In this document: in pieces, positions 17,146 to 25,382 of the stretch
How positions within the stretch are numbered: position 1 is the first letter of the stretch
Layout: each line of letters begins with the position of its first letter
From: Nodularia sp. NIES-3585
Lineage (GTDB): Bacteria; Cyanobacteriota; Cyanobacteriia; Cyanobacteriales; Nostocaceae
NCBI RefSeq assembly: GCF_002218065.1
Contig: NZ_BDUB01000001.1
Location: 2,445,031-2,509,030, forward strand
Length of the DNA stretch: 64,000 bases
Reading direction: 5' to 3'
The notes under the pieces: generated by a model
Told to the model about the DNA's origin: nothing
The model's input: only the letters and a program-made list of their open reading frames with translations
Databases searched by the model: none
Translations under genes and position numbers: made by a program

Positions 17146-17262
17146 ATGTCTAACCCACAACCTAATTCCAAGCAACCAGCTAACAAAAAACTCAATGAAA
17201 CATCAAAAAACGATAAAAAACGACCTTTGAACAACGGTAGACCAGATAAAACAGGTCACTAA
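17146..17262 (+). CDS. Small hydrophilic protein, 38 aa
   Basis: ATG 17146 opens a 38-codon frame: MSNPQPNSKQPANKK, then Asn/Lys-rich residues, ending NNGRPDKTGH. It is very basic and disordered, with no hydrophobic segment. It has its own intrinsic terminator 33 bp downstream (17295-17325), and it lies 114 bp after the DUF4079 gene on the same strand. Those facts favour a real small gene. I do not recognise a family, though the terminal GRPDKTGH looks like a constrained motif. Function unknown. Confidence 0.55.
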   Translation: MSNPQPNSKQPANKKLNETSKNDKKRPLNNGRPDKTGH

Positions 17263-17294
17263 TTAGGAAATTAATCAAAATATAGTTCCACTCA

Positions 17295-17325
17295 TAGAGA
17301 CGTGTTGATAACGTCTCTATTTTTA
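17295..17325 (+). terminator. Intrinsic terminator (TAGAGACGT hairpin)
   Basis: TAGAGACGT (17295-17303) pairs perfectly with ACGTCTCTA (17311-17319) and is followed by TTTTTAT. It ends the transcript of the small gene at 17146. The same stem sequence recurs at 20761-20788 and 32427-32454, so the terminator belongs to a dispersed hairpin family. Confidence 0.88.
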
Positions 17326-17740
17326 TATGCTTTGTATGTATAATAGTACTAAAACTCTGATTTCTGCGTGTCCTCTGCGGTATGCGCTTCGCGTAAATCC
17401 TTCGGCATAGCTGCGCTTAAAGCGCAGCTTTAGCGATACGTTATTTGATTATTTGCGTAGTTTTTAGTATAAAGAATAACATTTAGGCATTGAAAATTAG
17501 TGACAAACTTGATTAATTCTTCTTGTCAAGAAAAAATTGCAACTATGAAAGAATTGCAAAGGCTAGGTTTCTAAAAATACTTTTGGCAACTTGCAATTAC
17601 AGGTATTTATAATGTATTGTTATATATGTTACTTTTGGTAAAAGAATTCACTACGGTAGAAACACAAAGCTACTGAGATTAGATAATTAATTCCAAAATG
17701 TTAATTGATACAACCAGAAACATAGATTTTTGTAATATCA
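17326..17740. other. Intergenic region upstream of phoB
   Basis: No gene. About 17375-17450 is a GC-rich dispersed repeat (GCGCTTCGCG, GCATAGCTGCGCTTAAAGCGCAGC) with a self-complementary core, GCTGCGCTTAAAGCGCAGC. The remaining 290 bp are AT-rich and should contain the phoB promoter. I could not find a convincing Pho box. Confidence 0.6.
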
Positions 17741-18493
17741 ATGTATACCAGTGAATCAATCAAGTACTCTACCAGAGCAGAAATCGGACAAACGAGCCGG
17801 ATTCTAGTGGTAGAAGATGAAGAATTAATCCAAGAAATGCTAGCTCTAGCATTAGAAGAAGAAGGTTTTGGTGTGATCACTGCCCCTGATGGGCGGTCTG
17901 CTGTAGAATATCTCAAAAGTTGTGAACCCAACTCCGGGGAAACTCCCTTTGACTTGATAATTCTGGATTTGATGCTACCTCATATTAATGGGTTAGATAT
18001 CTGCCGCTTGCTGCGTCATCAAGGAAACCCAGTACCAATTTTGATTCTGAGTGCTAAAGGTAGTGAAACTGATCGTGTTTTAGGGCTAGAAGTAGGAGCC
18101 GATGATTATCTGACTAAACCCTTTAGCATGAGGGAGTTAGTAGCTCGTTGTCGCGCTCTACTCCGTCGCCAACGCTTAAGTAGTTTGCCACAACTACAAG
18201 TCCTAAAACACAAGAATCTCACTTTAAATCCCCAAGAGTGTCGTGTGCTGGTTCGAGACCAAGAGGTGAATTTGTCTCCAAAAGAGTTTCGCTTGCTGGA
18301 ACTGTTTATGAGTTATGCTCGCCGGGTCTGGTCTCGTGAGCAATTGTTAGATCAGGTTTGGGGTCCAGAATTTGTTGGTGACAGTAAAACTGTAGATGTT
18401 CATATCCGTTGGTTACGCGAAAAACTAGAAGAAGACCCTAGTCATCCAGAATATATTGTGACTGTTAGAGGTTTTGGCTATCGCTTTGGATAA
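17741..18493 (+). CDS. phoB: OmpR/PhoB-type response regulator of the phosphate regulon
   Basis: The 250 residues hold a receiver domain (about 19-137) with the acidic pair E25/D26, phosphoacceptor D76 (LIILDLMLP) and the conserved lysine in YLTKPF, then a winged-helix DNA-binding domain (about 155-250; LSPKEFRLLELF, RVWSREQLLDQVWG, VDVHIRWLREKLE, VRGFGYRFG). It is followed by a histidine kinase and phoU, so this is the PhoB/SphR regulator that activates phosphate-starvation genes when phosphorylated. ATG 17741 gives a 16-residue non-conserved leader; the receiver fold itself starts near residue 19. Sixty bases separate it from the kinase gene. Confidence 0.9.
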   Translation: MYTSESIKYSTRAEIGQTSRILVVEDEELIQEMLALALEEEGFGVITAPDGRSAVEYLKSCEPNSGETPFDLIILDLMLPHINGLDICRLLRHQGNPVPILILSAKGSETDRVLGLEVGADDYLTKPFSMRELVARCRALLRRQRLSSLPQLQVLKHKNLTLNPQECRVLVRDQEVNLSPKEFRLLELFMSYARRVWSREQLLDQVWGPEFVGDSKTVDVHIRWLREKLEEDPSHPEYIVTVRGFGYRFG

Positions 18494-18552
18494 TCTATGG
18501 AAATAGTTGTTAGTTTTTAATAATCACAAACCAACTAGCAACTAACACTCGA

Positions 18553-19953
18553 ATGCTATTATTGGGATTTTTTCTGGGTTTAACGGTAGGTATTGGGTTG
18601 TGGATTTGGCAACAGGTTCAATTGAGACGCTACTTGAAGCGAGTACTGCAACCGTTAAGCTCTGGTTCTGAGAATGTAATGCTACCGCTCATACCTCGTT
18701 TGCAGCGCGAAATATCAATAGTGCAGCAGCAGCGACAAGATTTGCAGCAGTCACTACAAACCTACCAAGACCTGCTAAATTTCGCCCCACTGGGATATTT
18801 GCAGGTAGATGAAGAAAATCAATTGCTGTGGTGCAATCAGCAAGCGCGAGAAATATTGTATCTACAAAAATGGCAAGCAGGACAGGTGCGCTTATTGCTG
18901 GAGTTGGTGCGGTCTTATGAACTTGATCATTTAATTGAACAAACTCGTGATTGGCAGAATCCACAGACAAATGAGTGGGTATTTCACCCCTCTTGCAATG
19001 ATGCAGTACAAATGCCAACCGTAAAATCACTGCTTTTGCGAGGATCGAGTTTACCTTTACCCAACGGGCAAGTAGGGGTGTTCTTGGAAAATCGCCAACC
19101 GCTGCTGGATATGAATCAACAACGCGATCGCTCTTTTTCTGATCTCGCCCATGAACTGAGAACGCCCTTGACTTCGATTCGTTTGGTAGTCGAAACCTTA
19201 CAAAACCGCTTAGATTCGCCCTTAAATCGTTGGGTGGATCGGCTGATGCAGGAAGTGGATCGGCTGATTAATTTGGTGCAAAGCTGGTTGGAACTTACCC
19301 AAATGGAAGCCAACCCAACTATGCAATTGCATCCAGAAGTTTTGGACGTGCGATCGCTGATTACATCTGTTTGGGAAACATTAGAACCATTAACGCAAAA
19401 GCGACATTTGTCTCTTGACTACTCTGGGCCAGAAAATTTGTGGATTGAAGTAGACCCCGCTCGCATTTATCAAGTTTTTCTCAATTTGCTCGATAACAGC
19501 ATCAAGTACAGTCCGCCTCATACTACTATTCAAGTCCACGCAAAAATATTATCTGCACAAAATACTGATAGTAGCGATGGGCTACGCCCTGCTGGAGGCG
19601 ATCGCGATCGCGGAGCGTCTCGTAGAGAAGCGCTGCTGCAAGCAGATCGCACTGACACTGTTTTGGAAATAAATCTTATTGATTCTGGAGTAGGCTTTTC
19701 TGAAGCAGATTTGCCGCATATTTTTGAGCGATTTTACCGGGGAGATAAAGCGCGGACTCATTCTTCATTGCCAGAAAATAATTCTATGAGGACAATTGTG
19801 GGTAATGGCTTAGGCTTGGCGATCGTTCGGCAAATTATTGTCGCTCACGGCGGTTCCATCAAAGCCATGAACGATCCAGAAACTGGTGGCGCTTGGATGC
19901 AAATTCAACTTCGTGAAGTTATGGCAAACTCCCTAAGCCAAGACTATAGTTAA
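18553..19953 (+). CDS. phoR: Phosphate-sensing histidine kinase (PhoR/SphS)
   Basis: One N-terminal membrane helix (about 1-20), a PAS-like segment (about 70-160; LNFAPLGYLQVDEENQLLWC), a HisKA domain with phospho-accepting H200 (FSDLAHELRTPLTSIR), and a HATPase domain with N box (NLLDNSIKYSP), G1 (DSGVGF), F box (FERFYRGD) and G2 (GNGLGLAI). It should phosphorylate PhoB when phosphate is scarce and be restrained by PhoU, encoded next. The segment at about residues 339-370, between N box and G1, is unusual: it reads through a GC-rich dispersed repeat containing GCGATCGC. This loop is variable in the family, so activity may be kept. Confidence 0.9.
   Translation: MLLLGFFLGLTVGIGLWIWQQVQLRRYLKRVLQPLSSGSENVMLPLIPRLQREISIVQQQRQDLQQSLQTYQDLLNFAPLGYLQVDEENQLLWCNQQAREILYLQKWQAGQVRLLLELVRSYELDHLIEQTRDWQNPQTNEWVFHPSCNDAVQMPTVKSLLLRGSSLPLPNGQVGVFLENRQPLLDMNQQRDRSFSDLAHELRTPLTSIRLVVETLQNRLDSPLNRWVDRLMQEVDRLINLVQSWLELTQMEANPTMQLHPEVLDVRSLITSVWETLEPLTQKRHLSLDYSGPENLWIEVDPARIYQVFLNLLDNSIKYSPPHTTIQVHAKILSAQNTDSSDGLRPAGGDRDRGASRREALLQADRTDTVLEINLIDSGVGFSEADLPHIFERFYRGDKARTHSSLPENNSMRTIVGNGLGLAIVRQIIVAHGGSIKAMNDPETGGAWMQIQLREVMANSLSQDYS
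19575..19652. repeat. Dispersed HIP1-containing repeat read in frame within phoR
   Basis: The stretch includes GCGATGGGCTACGCCC, GGCGATCGCGATCGCGG and GCGTCTCGTAGAGAAGCG, words typical of intergenic palindromic repeats in Nostocales. It is 78 bp or close to it, and keeps the frame open, adding SSDGLRPAGGDRDRGASRR and nearby residues to the kinase domain. Confidence 0.6.
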
Positions 19954-19981
19954 GAATATCTTCACCTTTAAGACTATAAGT

Positions 19982-20656
19982 GTGCAAGCTGCCTTGTATG
20001 ATCACAACCAAAACCATAAAAAACCCCAGTTGGCACGTGCCATTAGGCGCTTAGAACGGGACGTATTACGCATGGGAGCTTTGGTAGAACAATCCTTTCG
20101 CCTCAGCCACCAAGCTCTATTTGCCCGTAATTTAACAGCAGCTGAGGAACTTCCCCGATTAGATCAAAAAATTGATCGCTTTTATAGACAAATAGAGTCA
20201 GACTGTACAGCAATCATGACTCTCCAAGCACCTACGGCTCAAGATTTGCGTTGTTTGAGTGCCTTCATGCAGTTGGTGCGCGACTTAGAGCGCATTGGCG
20301 ATTATGCTGAGGATTTAGCGGATATAGCCGTTAAGATTTTTCCTTATCCGCCTCATTCGTCTTTGCCAGAGATTGAAAATATGTCTCACCATGCACAAGC
20401 AATGCTAGCAACTAGCTTAAAGGCTTTAGCTGATTTGGATGAAGTTGGTGGACGTGGTTTAAAGCACCTAGATGATGCTGTAGACAATGCTTATGATCGC
20501 GTTTATCAGACTTTGGCCCAGCAACGTGATATATCAGGGGTAGTCGAGCCAATTTTGCTGCTAGCTTTAGCAATTCGTTGTTTGGAACGTATGGCAGACC
20601 ATGCAACTAATATCGGGCAAAGAGTCGCATATATCGTCACGGGACAACGTTTTTAA
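19982..20656 (+). CDS. phoU: Phosphate signalling complex protein PhoU
   Basis: PhoU binds metal, links the Pst phosphate transporter to the PhoR kinase, and turns the regulon off when phosphate is plentiful. The 224 residues form two three-helix repeats. Each has a PhoU-type metal motif: DLERIGDYAEDLADIA (about 100-115) and CLERMADHATNIGQRV (about 198-213). The N-terminus RRLERDVLRMGALVEQSF is also typical. The start is GTG 19982, 29 bp after phoR, so it is the third gene of the operon. A shared promoter upstream of phoB is likely. Confidence 0.94.
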   Translation: MQAALYDHNQNHKKPQLARAIRRLERDVLRMGALVEQSFRLSHQALFARNLTAAEELPRLDQKIDRFYRQIESDCTAIMTLQAPTAQDLRCLSAFMQLVRDLERIGDYAEDLADIAVKIFPYPPHSSLPEIENMSHHAQAMLATSLKALADLDEVGGRGLKHLDDAVDNAYDRVYQTLAQQRDISGVVEPILLLALAIRCLERMADHATNIGQRVAYIVTGQRF

Positions 20657-20760
20657 GCTAAAATATAAGTATTATTTTATACTATTTTTTTGCCATAGCT
20701 TAAACAAAGGTATTGCTGATTTGAAGTATGAACACGATTTTTGATGATGTCACAACCCCT

Positions 20761-20788
20761 GTAGAGATGTTCCATGTCACGTCTCTAC
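20761..20788. repeat. GTAGAGA hairpin after phoU
   Basis: GTAGAGA (20761-20767) pairs with TCTCTAC (20782-20788). It is a member of the TAGAGAC hairpin family also seen at 17295 and 32427. It could end the phoU transcript, although the T-run is missing and it lies about 100 bp from the stop. Confidence 0.55.
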
Positions 20789-20909
20789 ATCTAAATTAAT
20801 ATTTGGTTTCAGCAACGCTTAAAAAAAGATAACAATGAAAATTTTGTCAACTAACATAAGTAAGTCGGCGAGAAAAATTCCCTGTATATAAAGAAACATA
20901 AATTATCCG

Positions 20910-20984
20910 TGGTGTGTGTTATGCCGCAGGCTAAAGCACCTTGAATTGTTGACGGTGCGTTGCGCTACGCCACAACACACCCTA
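20910..20984. repeat. GTGTGTT palindromic element, copy 1
   Basis: The left edge (GGTGTGTGTT) and right edge (AACACACCCTAC) are complementary, with GGTGCGTTGCGCTACGC in between. A related copy with the same words (GTAGGGTGTGTTGTCGCG, GGTGCGTTAGG) occurs at 39491-39556. It is non-coding and looks like a miniature dispersed repeat. Confidence 0.7.
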
Positions 20985-21017
20985 CTGGATTGACAAGCTT
21001 AAAACAGTGCATTAAAC

Positions 21018-21090
21018 GTAGGTTGGGTTAAGCGCAGCGCAACCCAACGCTACCAATAATTTTGGGTTTCCTTACGTCAACCCAACCTAC
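21018..21090. repeat. GTAGGTTGGGTT palindromic element, copy 2
   Basis: It begins GTAGGTTGGGTTAAGCGCAGC and ends AACCCAACCTAC, with the same terminal inverted repeat as the copy at 13724-13810 but a different orientation of the internal GCGCAGCGC block. Two copies in one 64-kb window indicate an abundant family. Confidence 0.8.
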
Positions 21091-21780
21091 AATTGTTTGC
21101 ATCGTTTGAGGCTTGCCACGCCACTACATTAAAATTTATTAACATAGCGGGAAATATTAGCACCGACTTACAATTTACCAAACCATTACCTTTTCTTAAA
21201 CTTAGTCAATTAAAGTATTTGAAGAAAAGGTAAAAACTGTATTTATCTCACTAACAATCGAGATGTAATCAAAGCTTTATGGCTTTTACAGATTACGAAC
21301 AGAATGTTAATTGCCAGAAAGTAAGTATCTCGTCAAACAACAACCTGCTTTTTTGTTGATAAAAAATCTGGAAAGGCACACAGGATTTGTCAAAATCGAG
21401 CCTCTGACACTTTCGGGGAATATTTTTTGTTACCTAGCCAAGCCTTAGTAGGTTACTCTGTCGCTATGCCATAGCCATGGGTACAGCGCTATACCCACTC
21501 TCAAGATTTAATTTTTCTTCTTAGATGGGTGTTATTACAGGTGTAAAAATTAGAATTTAGTCGAAGTTTCTGTATAAAAATTCAATACATATCCAGTTTG
21601 TTTTCTAGATGCGAAATATCAAACTTCTGGCAACAACAGTATGATTTTATTCAAACAGTTCTCAGGGTAAATATGTAACTAGATTCACTATTTAAGGTTG
21701 AGTTTGACTTTTTTTCAAAGATTTTCTCATTGATGAATTAACAGACCAATTAAGTTTGCACTCTTACACGTACTTGCACA

Positions 21781-22395
21781 ATGTCTTCCACAAGTTTCAC
21801 TCCAAACTTATCCAATGTATCGAATGAATCTAGCCTCAGTGAAGATTTACCACAAAGGTTATTTACTCGTAAAGAGTTAATTCCTCCTGATAACGATGTC
21901 CTGTGGCGCATTGAGCGCGGAGCAGTTCGTACCTTAACCTGGAGTGAAGACGGAATATTTATTACTCTAGGTTATTGGGGTGCTGGTGATCTGATTGGCT
22001 ATTCTTTATCAAAAGTTCAGCCCTACCAAATTGAGTGCCTAACGAGCGTAGAAGCAAGCATTATACCGCAGCGTCTTTGGTACAGAGACGTTGATGCTTT
22101 TTTGTCTCACATTAAACATTCAGAAGAGCTTTTAAGCATTGTACATCTCAAACCGATGTCTTTACGTTTGGGGAAATTTTTGCTGTGGTTAAGTGAAAAA
22201 TTTGGACGTGATGTAGAACAGGGTAAACTAATTGATCTAAATATTACTCATCAGGAAATATCTGAAGTATTGAATACTACGCGTGTTACAGTCACCCGAA
22301 TTCTACAGCAATTTGAAGAAAAAGAGGCGTTATTACGATATAAGCGGCGAATTATTCTTCTTTCAGCAAATAAACTAATGAAAACTATAGTATAA
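21781..22395 (+). CDS. Crp/Fnr family transcription regulator
   Basis: A 204-residue regulator with a short effector domain of cyclic-nucleotide-binding fold (about 30-125; LWRIERGAVRTLTW, LGYWGAGDLIGYSL) and a C-terminal helix-turn-helix (about 150-190; ITHQEISEVLNTTRVTVTRI). The cAMP-contacting Arg-Ser/Thr pair of Crp is not evident, so it may not bind cAMP; the HTH resembles the NtcA/Crp group. The next gene, 114 bp downstream on the same strand, is a porin and a plausible target, which is inference. It follows a long repeat-rich intergenic region and so has its own promoter. Confidence 0.85.
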   Translation: MSSTSFTPNLSNVSNESSLSEDLPQRLFTRKELIPPDNDVLWRIERGAVRTLTWSEDGIFITLGYWGAGDLIGYSLSKVQPYQIECLTSVEASIIPQRLWYRDVDAFLSHIKHSEELLSIVHLKPMSLRLGKFLLWLSEKFGRDVEQGKLIDLNITHQEISEVLNTTRVTVTRILQQFEEKEALLRYKRRIILLSANKLMKTIV

Positions 22396-22527
22396 AAAAA
22401 TGATAATTGACTTGTGCTAGTTATCAAAAGTTTGCTATATTCATTACTGAAGGTTTGAGGGAATCACCTGAAAAAGCTGCAAGTTTTTTCGTGATTACGG
22501 TTATTAGGTGTGAGTGAAATTAAAAAG

Positions 22528-24141
22528 ATGACAAAACTGTTTTGGAATGCTCTGAAGGTTAGCCCAGCGATCGCTGCCACATTTTTGGCTGCTAATAGTG
22601 CTTTAGCGGTTGAAGTGAATGAACAAGTGACAACTGTGGCTCAGTTGTCCCAAGAAGCTAACAGCATTGGTCAAGTAACATCTGTTTCTCAGTTTTCGGA
22701 TGTACAACCTACAGACTGGGCGTTTCAAGCTTTGCAGTCTCTGGTTGAGCGTTACGGTTGTATCGCAGGTTATCCCAACTCTACTTACCGTGGAAACCGT
22801 GCGTTGACTCGTTACGAATTTGCGGCTGGTTTGAATGCTTGTTTAGACCGAGTTAATGAATTGATTGCTACAGCAACCGCCGATGTAATTACTAGACAAG
22901 ACCTAGCTACATTACAGCGCTTGCAAGAAGAATTTTCGGCTGAATTGGCAACCCTACGCGGTCGTGTCGATTCCTTAGAAGCTCGGACTGCTGAGTTAGA
23001 AGCGAATCAGTTTTCTACCACCACCAAGTTAAAGGGTGAAGCTATCTTTGCTTTGAATGGTGTAACTGGGGAACAGCAGCCAAATAATGTTAATAACGTA
23101 GACGACAATATTACTTTCTCCAATCGGGTTCGTCTGAGTTTAGAAAGCAGCTTCACAGGAAAGGACAAGTTACAAGTTCGTTTGACTGGAGCCAACATTG
23201 CCCAATCAGACAACGGAAGCACAAGCACCACAAATCCAAGACCAAATATTACTGGTACCAGAATGACCCGCTTGGGCTTTGACGGTGATGATGGTAACAA
23301 CGTTGAACTTGATAAAGTTAACTACGCTTTCAACCTGAGTGATGCAATCCGCGTCCAGATTGATGCTACAGGTGCAGAATTCTACGAAACTGGTGTCGAT
23401 GTCTTCAACCCTGACTTCAAGAGCAGTGGTTCAGGTGCTATTTCTCGCTACGGACGTTTTAGCCCTATCTATCGTCAAGGTTCTGGTGGTGCAGGTGTGA
23501 CTGTGCAATTCAATCCTAATGGCCCTTTAACTTTGAGTGCAGCGTACCTATCACCTAGAGCTAGTAACCCCACTGATGGTAATGGTGTTTTAGATGGTGG
23601 TAATGCTATCTTTGGTCAGGTGGCTTTCAAGCCTAGCCAAGCCTTTAATATAGGTTTGACCTACGCTCGCACTTATCAAAATAGTGAGTCTGGTGTCAAC
23701 CTTTTTGGTAGTACAGGAAGTGGTATTGCCAATAACCCATTTGGTGGCGTTGCTACAACGTCCGACAACTATGGTGTACAAGCCAACTTCAAACCAAGTT
23801 CGGCATTGACATTTGGTGGTTGGGCTGGTTACACAACAGCAAACTCTCAAGTTAGCGATGCAGATGCAGACATTTTTTACTGGGCTGCTAGCGTAGGTGT
23901 CAAAGACTTTGGTAGAGAAGGTAACGTACTTGGTTTGATCTTCGGTCAACCCCCGAAAGTTACTGGTGGTTCTATAGGCGATGAAGATGGAACTTCTTAT
24001 CATTTAGAAGGCCTTTACAAGATGCGCCTCACTGATAATATCGCTGTCACCCCTGGTTTGTTGGTAATTTTTAACCCTGAACACAATGATAACGCAGATA
24101 CCGTCTACGTAGGGACAATACGTACTACCTTCAGTTTCTAA
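22528..24141 (+). CDS. SLH-domain OprB-type porin (iron uptake porin family)
   Basis: The outer-membrane protein has a signal peptide (MTKLFWNALKVSP to NSALA), one SLH domain that binds cell-wall polymer (about 55-115; FSDVQPTDWAFQALQSLVERYGCIAGYP), and a coiled coil (about 125-165; LQRLQEEFSAELATLRGRVD). A 16- to 18-stranded beta-barrel follows and ends in phenylalanine (RTTFSF), the usual terminal residue for barrel assembly. This matches the cyanobacterial SomA/OprB family, often named iron uptake porin; the solute is not proven. An upstream in-frame GTG at 22510 adds six residues. An intrinsic terminator follows. The Crp-type gene just upstream may regulate it. Confidence 0.92.
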   Translation: MTKLFWNALKVSPAIAATFLAANSALAVEVNEQVTTVAQLSQEANSIGQVTSVSQFSDVQPTDWAFQALQSLVERYGCIAGYPNSTYRGNRALTRYEFAAGLNACLDRVNELIATATADVITRQDLATLQRLQEEFSAELATLRGRVDSLEARTAELEANQFSTTTKLKGEAIFALNGVTGEQQPNNVNNVDDNITFSNRVRLSLESSFTGKDKLQVRLTGANIAQSDNGSTSTTNPRPNITGTRMTRLGFDGDDGNNVELDKVNYAFNLSDAIRVQIDATGAEFYETGVDVFNPDFKSSGSGAISRYGRFSPIYRQGSGGAGVTVQFNPNGPLTLSAAYLSPRASNPTDGNGVLDGGNAIFGQVAFKPSQAFNIGLTYARTYQNSESGVNLFGSTGSGIANNPFGGVATTSDNYGVQANFKPSSALTFGGWAGYTTANSQVSDADADIFYWAASVGVKDFGREGNVLGLIFGQPPKVTGGSIGDEDGTSYHLEGLYKMRLTDNIAVTPGLLVIFNPEHNDNADTVYVGTIRTTFSF

Positions 24142-24169
24142 AACTGGTTTTTGTGAGAAGTTAATAAGA

Positions 24170-24194
24170 AGCCCGCCTTGGTGCGGGCTTTTTG
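24170..24194 (+). terminator. Intrinsic terminator after the porin gene
   Basis: AGCCCGC (24170-24176), loop CTTGGT, GCGGGCT (24183-24189), then TTTTT. Perfect stem and T-run, 29 bp after the stop. Confidence 0.95.
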
Positions 24195-24208
24195 TTGGCA
24201 AAAAATAG

Positions 24209-24469
24209 CTATGTGGGATGATAATCTTGTCGATTTGGTATATCTGCTGGGGGGCGATCGCTACTCCACGCCCACCAAACGTAACCACATTGGCAATTGT
24301 AAAATTCTTGCCATTTGCGACGATGGTCTGCTGTCATGACAGGCGATCGCCTATTAATCCAAACTTGTACAGCTTCACGGCTACTGGCGTGACAACTAGG
24401 ACAGCAAAACTCGTAAGCGTGAACTGCCTGGTCTGTCCATTTAGGCGGTATGGGAGCAAATGCGTCCAT
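24209..24469 (-). CDS. Small zinc-ribbon-like conserved protein, 86 aa
   Basis: The protein has two cysteine pairs with zinc-ribbon spacing, CCPSC (about 22-26) and CQCG (about 59-62), and a conserved Trp-rich segment GYVWWAWSSDRPP. It starts MDAFAPIPPKWTDQ. I know this as a conserved Nostocales small protein of unknown function; the cysteines suggest a structural zinc site. It is convergent with the porin gene, from whose terminator it is 15 bp away. No signal peptide or membrane helix. Confidence 0.7.
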   Translation of the reverse strand: MDAFAPIPPKWTDQAVHAYEFCCPSCHASSREAVQVWINRRSPVMTADHRRKWQEFYNCQCGYVWWAWSSDRPPADIPNRQDYHPT

Positions 24470-24612
24470 TTAATCTTAGTTGGGAGTTCGTGGTTAAGAA
24501 CTTAAGTAGTATTATCTCATGTATATGAGAATAAGTTTTTAAACGCAGAGGGACGCTAAGTTAGCGCAAAGGTACGCTGAGTAAGAATTTTGTGTAACTA
24601 CGAATTATTAGA

Positions 24613-25212
24613 ATGGAGCCAAGGGTTGAAGTTCGCCGTTTGTTAGATGTAATGCCTGCTTCTAGTCGGATGACTACTAAAATTGTCAGCAAACCGGAGC
24701 AGGTAAGGGTGATTGATGCTGCTTTTCCTTTACCTTGGAATCAGGAGCGACCGATATATATTAATTTTGATTTGTGGTTGCGCTTGGCTAAACCTCAACG
24801 GGATTTATTGCTATTGCAGAAGGTTAGCTGGTTAACGGGGGTGACGTGGTTTAAACCTGATATTTATCAAGGTGTGGTTTTGCTGGGGTTGTTGGCTGGA
24901 TTGCTGGAATCGGCAGAAGCGGATGTGGTGGGTGTGGCTGTGGCTGGGGGTTTAAGTGCGATCGCTTTGGTGCGGATTTGGCGAACTAACAAGTCTTCCG
25001 AATCAGAGTTAAATGCCGATTTAGCTGCGCTGCGGATCGCCCAACGTCGGGGTTACTCGGAAACTGAAGCCGCCGAGCATTTATTATCTGCGATTGAGGC
25101 GATCGCTCGGATTGAGAAACATTCTACCCTAAATTTCAGCGAGTTAATTCGTTGCCAAAATTTACGCGCGATCGCTGGTTTATCTCCTGTGGGTGTACCA
25201 AAAAGCATCTGA
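24613..25212 (+). CDS. DUF3318 family membrane protein
   Basis: The 199 residues match the cyanobacterial DUF3318 family: an N-terminal basic region (EVRRLLDVMPASSRM), then FDLWLRLAKPQRDLLLLQKVSWL, a pair of membrane helices (about 91-125), and a C-terminal helical part with RRGYSETEAAEHLLSAIEAI. Function is not known. There is no clear operon partner: the upstream gene is divergent and the downstream glycosyltransferase is convergent, 170 bp away. About 25250-25330 downstream is a CCCCAC/GGGG-rich inverted repeat that may act as a bidirectional transcript end. Confidence 0.85.
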   Translation: MEPRVEVRRLLDVMPASSRMTTKIVSKPEQVRVIDAAFPLPWNQERPIYINFDLWLRLAKPQRDLLLLQKVSWLTGVTWFKPDIYQGVVLLGLLAGLLESAEADVVGVAVAGGLSAIALVRIWRTNKSSESELNADLAALRIAQRRGYSETEAAEHLLSAIEAIARIEKHSTLNFSELIRCQNLRAIAGLSPVGVPKSI

Positions 25213-25382
25213 CAGGCGATTAACTGGTAGAGAACAAGGGGAAAACAAGAACCCCACCCCCAACCCCCTCCCATATCAAAGGTTTATCCTTTTCTTCCCC
25301 CCGTTGCGGGGGGATTGAGGGGGGTGCGATGAGGGGGCTAAGATGTACCTTATATAATTGGAAACCGCTGTAAGAGAATATT

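Larger units (their letters stand above)
20657..21780. other. 1.1-kb intergenic region rich in palindromic repeats
   Basis: No gene recognised. It contains the hairpin at 20761-20788, two palindromic dispersed elements (20910-20984 and 21018-21090), and about 690 bp of AT-rich DNA before the Crp-type gene, which must include that gene's promoter. Confidence 0.6.
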
